Program-made: the position numbers and the translations under genes
The notes under the pieces: model-generated
What the model saw: only the letters and a program-made list of their open reading frames with translations
Database searches by the model: none
Told to the model about the DNA's origin: nothing
Assembly: GCA_015956445.1 (NCBI GenBank)
Contig: WIUZ02000001.1
Location: 1,054,001-1,118,000 of the forward strand
Direction: 5' to 3'
Source of the DNA: Thelephora terrestris
Lineage: Eukaryota > Basidiomycota > Agaricomycetes > Thelephorales > Thelephoraceae
Length of the DNA stretch: 64,000 bases
Part shown: piece by piece, positions 57,951 through 64,000 of the stretch
Position numbering within the stretch: the stretch's first letter is position 1
Layout: every line of letters starts with the position of its first letter

Positions 57951-58710
57951 TTAAGATTGCTTCTTCGCGTTTTTCTTGATTTCCGACGCAGCAGATTTAT
58001 TGCCAAATATGAAGGCAGAAGTGCGCTTGTCTGCTCCAAGTTTTGAGCGCCTTCCAGAGCCAGCGAAGATGATCTTATAAACCCAGCGTCAGAAAGGCCC
58101 GTGCACGACGGATCGATTGGTCTCACCGTCCATAACCCCCACAACCCGACTATTCCAGTAATTGTGGAGAATGTGGCAGACAACATCCCAATCCCTGTAG
58201 TGTTATAGGCTGAGAGGGACATGAGGAGGGATGCGCCGGTCATAGGGATGAGTAACGGATGGGAGAGTTGGCGTCGATGTGGGCCGTCCGTATCATGAAT
58301 TGTATACAAAGCGCTAGAAGGGGCCTTCTTATCTGTGAGTATGGTCTCGGAAAACGTTGTAGGGAGTGCGCACATTCACCAACACCGCGACGGACACCAA
58401 GAACAACAGGATACCGAATTGGAACGCCAAGAAGGCTTCCAGGGGTGTCAGCAACGTGCGGGACTCCCCTGTCATAAAGATCAAGAGCCTGGGCGATACT
58501 ACCAATAACCCAGCGAGCACAAGCAGTCTAACACATTGGACTGTGAGCCAGCTTCCAGGAAAATACCGGATAGAGGACGAACAGAGCGAACGTGGCCAGC
58601 GACCAGCCAGTGATGGTTCCGTCAGCGTCATCGGTGTTAATCGTGGCAGCAGATGGCCCCGTCTTTTGAGGCTTATCCGACAGGTGCTGCAGTTCAAAAC
58701 TCTCGACCAT
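57951..58710 (-). CDS. Small multi-pass membrane protein of unknown function
   Basis: Not recognised. Exon 1 is MVESFELQHLSDKPQKTGPS with a mostly polar start, then GWSLATFALFVLYPVFSW (TM1). Further hydrophobic segments are VRLLVLAGLLVVSPRLLIFM, EAFLAFQFGILLFLVSVAVL with VN, HPLLIPMTGASLLMSLSAYN and STITGIVGLWGLWTI. The C-terminus is basic and soluble (FAGSGRRSKLGADKRTSAFI, EIKKNAKKQS), stop at 57951-57953. Introns lie near 58533-58580, 58323-58370 and 58077-58125. Four to five helices in about 200 residues; no catalytic motif. The convergent srp54 stop is only 100 bases away. Possibly an ER or mitochondrial membrane protein; that is a guess from size and lysine-rich end. Confidence 0.72.
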
Positions 58711-58919
58711 TGGGATGAAGTTGATGTGTGGTTATGTGCAAACGCTACACAGCGCTCTACTGCGGGTGGTGCGTGCCACGTGTGTTGAAATGATCGAGGT
58801 GCATCCGACAAAAACTCGCCATTATTACAAACGGGAAACATGGAATAATGAACAGAATATTATATAGCATGACGGTCGACGGTAAGCGATAGTAAAATGG
58901 TCGGAGACCCAGAACACGA

Positions 58920-61900
58920 TCATGAGCCCCACCCCCCAGAGTTGTTGGCTCCCCATCCCCCCGAGCTCTGTAGCATGGCCGCCCTTTGAGGGTTCATACC
59001 AGCTGGGAGAGGTTGCGTGCCAGGGTGAGCGGGCGTCCGGGCTGGAGGATATCCAGGAGTTTGGTAGCCATACTGGTTCGGGGGCGGTGCGCCGTAGGTA
59101 GGAGCACCGTTGTAAGGAGTAGACGAGGGGTGAGGTGGTTGGCCGCCGTAGGGGTTTGGTGTCCTAGCAGGGTGACGGACTGACGCATGTCCGGGAGTGA
59201 CGTGGCCAGGGGTCCGTGCTGGTGTCCGCCCGGGATAGGGTGTGATACCACCTCCAAGTGCTTTGTTTTGGGATTCGTTCAGGTGTCGGACCTTGAACGC
59301 GTCGCATAGTTCTGGGACACCGGGTGCCGGAGCGTCGAACAGGTAGTACGCTTCAGGGGCGACACGGACGGGCTGTTGTGAAGCAGATATTAAGTGTCTT
59401 TTTCGGGTGGTACCAATGCTACGTAACTCACCCAATTTTGCACTGCGGAGTTTTTATTTGCCAGGAAACAGAGGTTAAAGTGCCCCGGCTTTCGACGGTT
59501 GAGGGTGAATCCGTAAGCGCTCTTGGATGGATTCGCCTTGACGAAATTCTTCAAGAACAGGTCTTGGAAAAGGCTTAGATGCGCCACGTTACAATTGAGA
59601 TACGAAGTGCAACTTACGAAGCTCATCTTCGGGGCCTGCCTTGAACTTTTCGTGTGCCATTAAATCTTCCACACGTCGCGCAATGGCCTGGACGTGATTG
59701 ACAATCAACTCATCGAGATCGGAATACTCTTTCCCGCCTTCGACGAAGAATCGATTACCGAGACTTTGGCCAGTGATATCCGCATTCGGCTCAGTGACGT
59801 CTGTGGACAATGCACCTTTTCAGCAACAAGGCGCAAATGCAGAGGAACCGAACACACCAATATGTTGATACAGTTTATCATCCACTTTCCAAGTAACCGC
59901 TAGGTGATCTTGGCCCTTGGATGAGGGTCGGATAACCACATCTCCCCGCTGTTGCTTGTCGAGGTAAGCCTCCGCTTGGGCCGAGTTGAAGTTGTGGAAA
60001 TTTGGATGCTTGATAACCCGTCGAGTCTGGTTTGCTTCCGCTCGCTTCTTCCTGTTCTGGACATCCATATCACGTTCGTGTTGACTGTGATCCCAGTGTT
60101 CATCCGGTCGGACTCGTCTGTACTGGCTGTCTCCTTGAGCGACGTCAGATTGCCGCGCGGATAATCGAACCCAGAAAGAATCCGTCTCTGGGACCATTTC
60201 GACGTGAAAGACAACGGCGGGGATCGTTCTGCCCTTTGGGAATAATTCTTCCACCTCCACGTCCAGGGTGTCAGCTAGGTAACCCTTCTCGACGATCCCT
60301 TCAATTCCAGAGTTCAGGCGAACAGCGACAGCCCCGCCTTTGTCGCCCCGCCTGAGAGTCCTGATAATCAAAACAGAGACGATAAGTCCGGTCCTGAGCG
60401 TCCGTGGAGTCTCTCCGGTTAACATCGTTAACACATCCCAGCTTGCAGGTAGCCTATATGGCTTCCTCAGCTCGCCAAACGGTTTCAGTATTTCCCTTCG
60501 GATATCAAACAGCGTGTATCGTTTCTTGTCTTGATTGGTCTCGAACAAGCTGACGGCGAAATCGTCAAGGTTCAGTTCGTTGAGCTTCCGTTCGTTATCT
60601 TCGTCCCGCATGATGGTTGATACGACATGAGACGGGTGCTCGTCGTGGATATCTTCCTCGTCAAGCTCCAGGGCATCGGTGGCCATCTTCCGCGCTAACT
60701 CGTAATCCTCTGGGTGGATGCGGGTATTGTCGAGCGGGTCGCTGAGTTCGGTATCCTCGAGTTGACGATTTTTGGAGTGCTTGACCATGGGGGTTGTATC
60801 ATTGACGATGCGAAGGAAACCGGCGGAATTCAAAAATATCTTCGTCGTGAGGAGACTACTCTTGATGAATGCCTCTCGGTTGATGACTGTACCGCCCTGT
60901 AGAGACCGAGTGAATAAGGGATAGGCAGTGAAGAGATAAAATCAAAATCACAATGGCGGCAATCTTCTTCACAAGAGTCTGGGCTTTCCTTGGTCCGAGA
61001 CCGCATATGAGGGGAAGCAACCTCTGATAATACGAATCGGTGATCGCTCGGTTGATATCGACGCCCACTTTGTTCGTCAGGTCGACCAACACCCTCTCCA
61101 ATGCGAAAAGCAGTTTTTCGTGGGGTAGCTATTACTTGGTGAGTCAAGTTCAGAGTAGGCCTGGAGCTATAAACCCTCACCAACTGTTGGCAGTCCTCGT
61201 CAAAAGAGATGGCAGTGATGTCTGACCCGAGGGCAGCGTACTCGTTCAAGGGATTCTGCACGTAGCGTGCTAAACCGACACAATATCTCGCGATGGTTGA
61301 AAGGGCGCCGAATTCCTCCTCTGCGCGTTTGCTATGCTGGTAAATTCGGGCAACCTCGTCCTGGGCATAAATTACCGGAGTATTGAGATCGCCCTCAGGG
61401 GGAGGCGCCGAAGGATCAGAGCCCCACGACTGTGCTTGCTCGGCCGGTGGCTTCCTGCCAACCGTTTCCTTGACCCGCTGCGATAGTTTGGTCGTGTTGA
61501 GCGAGAAACCACCGATTGTGATGACGTCTGGACGTCTCCTTTGAATGAGGTCCCTGAACTGGTCCTTAGTTTCCTCGTCCACCAGGTTGTCGATCCTCAT
61601 GTGTTCTCTGAAACGGCCAGCTTCGTCCAAGAAGACCATAGTTATCGCGTCTTTCTGTGGATCCCCCTTACCCCATGAGATAGCGAGCACGGACGGCGTG
61701 TCTCCCGGTTGAGTAGTGGGGGTTACGTACGGCGTAACGTCGACACGCTGTATGGGCCATCAGTTCGAGACATCGAGTGCGAGATACGCGACAACCAACT
61801 TACGTTTCGCAGCTCTACGGCACAGCGCTTTGACAACCAGTCCTCGACCTCATCACGTAGCCACTCTCGAACCCACTTGACACCTACAGGGACGAGATGT

Positions 61901-64000
61901 CCCTCTAGGGCCTCCTGAACAACTCTTGAACGCTCCTCGTTCCAAGCTTTGGCGGTCTCGCTGTAGCTGGAACTCTCAAACGCTTCACCGAGCTTGCGTT
62001 CAAACCGGGCGTAGGCATCTGGATGAAGTGTGATGGAGACCGTAACCAGGTGTTCGTGCTCTGCGGCGAGGATGTTAAGGAACTGAGAGGTTTCGAGCGT
62101 CTCTGCGATCGGTTTATTGTAGAGATATTTGAAGTTCTACAAAGAGAATGAGAGCCACCGTCAACTGGTCCACCGCCCAAACTCACGTAATATTGATTAT
62201 GCTCATCAATCTTCGCGATTCCACGTTCTGTAGGAGCAACAGAGATCAAGGCGTCGGTTTTAAAGGCATCCCTGATAGCCTGCCGTAATAAAGGATCCTT
62301 TCCAAGCTCGGTGGCAATAATCATCCTCGCCCTACGAAGAAGCTCGTCCGGAGGCTGGGCTTTGGTTGGATCGGGATCGACGAACTGATCCGCGAAGGCG
62401 ATGGGATTGAGATCCGGGTCTTCAACGTCGTACATCCGGTGTGATGAGAAGTTTGATACTATTTGTTGAGAGCTGATCCCGAATCCCTATCAAAAGCGTT
62501 CAGGTCACAGCCTGAGACGGTCTCGGATTAACGTACCTCTGCGAGCTTTGCCACGATACTTTTCTTAGAAACCTCATACGCCGACACCCTACTGGGCCGC
62601 TGGTGCTTCTTGAGGGCGGGTTCTTGGTCTGAGATTACATCATCGTGGAACCGGAGTTCAGTTGGCGCCTTTCCCTTGTCAGATGGCCTAGGGTACTTCA
62701 TCCCTAACCACTCGGTGGCATCGGCGACCATCTCAACGCTTCCTAGTTTCCTTCGCAGCTCAGTCTCAAAGTAAGTGTCTTTGTTGCCCAACCTCTCGTA
62801 GAAGGCATCCAGGGCCGCCCGGCGTTCCAAAAACGAGGAATACTTTTGCCCCAGGCTATATATGCGCCACAGTTCATCTTGACTGAGTAGATCGAGTTTG
62901 GTACGCATGTCCTCGGGGTTGAAGTAGGTGATGTAGTCTCGCTTGTAGGTGTAGATGTACGGAACCTCGAATTCGAGCATGAATAGGCAGCGGAGTGAGA
63001 ATTTTATCGCTTCAACGAGGTCTTGCAAGTAATTGTGGGATCGCCCGGAAGATTGGAGGAACTCTCGATCCTTGGCCGGGGAGAGACGAGTGAGCACCCA
63101 TGGCGCAGCATCATCCAGATCATCTTCCTTCCATTCATACCGTGTGGTGAGTGTAACGTTGGAGAGGGATAATGAAGAGGTTGCGAGCTGCATGCGTTCG
63201 GGGATGTCCTGTGCTCGAATCAGGTCGTCATCTTCCGTCAACATGCGCGCGCGGATCTCAGAGGGTTCGAAAACCTAGGAAGCATAAGCGTGTGACACGG
63301 ACAAGATAAAGCAGGGTCACGAACGTCAGTATACTTCATGTCGAGTTTCTGTTGTTGGATCTCTTCATCGTACTCGTTGTCATCCTCAAGAGCCCATGCA
63401 TAATCACTGCCGTCACCAAAGACCTGGTGAATTTCGTCCCAAGCACTGAAGGAACGCGTCAGAAGGTACAGTACAGGAACGAGAGCCAAGGGTACATACT
63501 TTGCGTCAATTCCGGATAATTCAGGTCGGTTGCCCAAAGCTTTCCTTCTCTCCTTTTCCATCCTCCGCCGTTCTCGGCGCCTTTGTTCCTTCTCAGCCTC
63601 ATCCATAGCACCCATGCCATCCATTTCCTCGTCCTCGTACTCAATGAAGTTTTCCATATCGTCCAAGTCCATATCTTCATCCTCGTCTGCTCTGCCACCT
63701 CGCTCGTCATCCCAGATGTTGGCGATATCGTGGGTAGTCGCGTCGCCGTCAAGATCATCTTCGTCGGAAGATTGAACGACGACTTTGCGCTTGGAGGATG
63801 AAGCGGCGGGTGGGGGGGAGGTGGAAGCACGACCGCGGCGCAGACGCGTCAAACGATGGGTGAAGTCTGCACCAGTGTTCTCTTGGAGTAGCGCAATGTC
63901 ATCTTCCTCCAAGTCCTCTTCCTCTTCGGCTACTTTTGACGGGTTGTTAAAGGAAATACTGTGGCAGAAACATGAATGAGAGCATACCACGACGGTGCCT
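58920..64000 (-). CDS. spt6: Transcription elongation factor / histone chaperone Spt6 (5' end beyond right edge)
   Basis: Spt6 travels with RNA polymerase II and reassembles nucleosomes. From the right edge: acidic N-terminus ([40 protein letters not shown]), [40 protein letters not shown], the helix-turn-helix and tex-like core ([40 protein letters not shown]), the YqgF-like domain ([40 protein letters not shown]), HhH region ([40 protein letters not shown]), S1 domain ([20 protein letters not shown]) and tandem SH2 ([40 protein letters not shown]). The C-terminus is a Pro/Gly/Thr-rich tail with ARTPAH-type repeats, ending SGGWGS at 58920. About eight short introns. Intact as far as it is seen; the first exon lies outside. 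Confidence 0.94.

Overview
The window looks like nuclear DNA of a filamentous basidiomycete, most likely an Agaricomycete. Genes are dense on both strands, introns are numerous and mostly about 45-60 nt with GT...AG ends, and the proteins are basidiomycete-type versions of conserved eukaryotic factors. No rRNA, tRNA, CRISPR array or recognisable transposon was found. Exon boundaries were placed by eye, from splice signals and family conservation.

Left part (1-19.5 kb): the 5' end of the SAGA adaptor gene ada2 (runs off the left edge), a zinc-cluster transcription factor with two cysteine clusters, an MMTAG2-like RS-rich protein, V-ATPase subunit e, a HEN1 small-RNA 2'-O-methyltransferase, an extended-SDR reductase, a 14-TM-type MFS exporter, a Ndfip/Bsd2-like membrane protein, a long disordered protein of unknown function, CTDK-I gamma (Ctk3) and RNA polymerase I/III subunit AC40.

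Middle part (20-35 kb): this is the unusual stretch. Two host genes lie decayed side by side, a 5'-truncated CTF18 clamp-loader relic and a CCC1/VIT1 transporter relic. Next comes an approximately 8.6 kb minus-strand gene for a very large protein with a VLIG/GBP-like GTPase domain, a Cys/His-rich zinc region and a C-terminal VWA domain with an intact MIDAS. The central 6 kb of that gene is strongly CpG-depleted compared with both of its ends. Head to head with it is an RBR ubiquitin ligase gene carrying an N-terminal cysteine-peptidase-like region. Together they are the best candidate here for an undescribed system, possibly defence- or quality-control-related; that role is inference only.

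Right part (35-64 kb): NCS2 xanthine/urate permease, mitochondrial adenylate kinase, a Coq11-like protein, a TDT/SLAC1-family transporter, an N-terminal methyltransferase, Csm3/TIPIN, Cmr1, a secreted double-psi beta-barrel protein, SCAMP, poly(A)-binding protein, SPT8, SRP54, a small membrane protein, and SPT6 (its 5' end runs off the right edge). These are mostly housekeeping genes in compact convergent or divergent pairs, with no sign of operon-like or pathway clustering.
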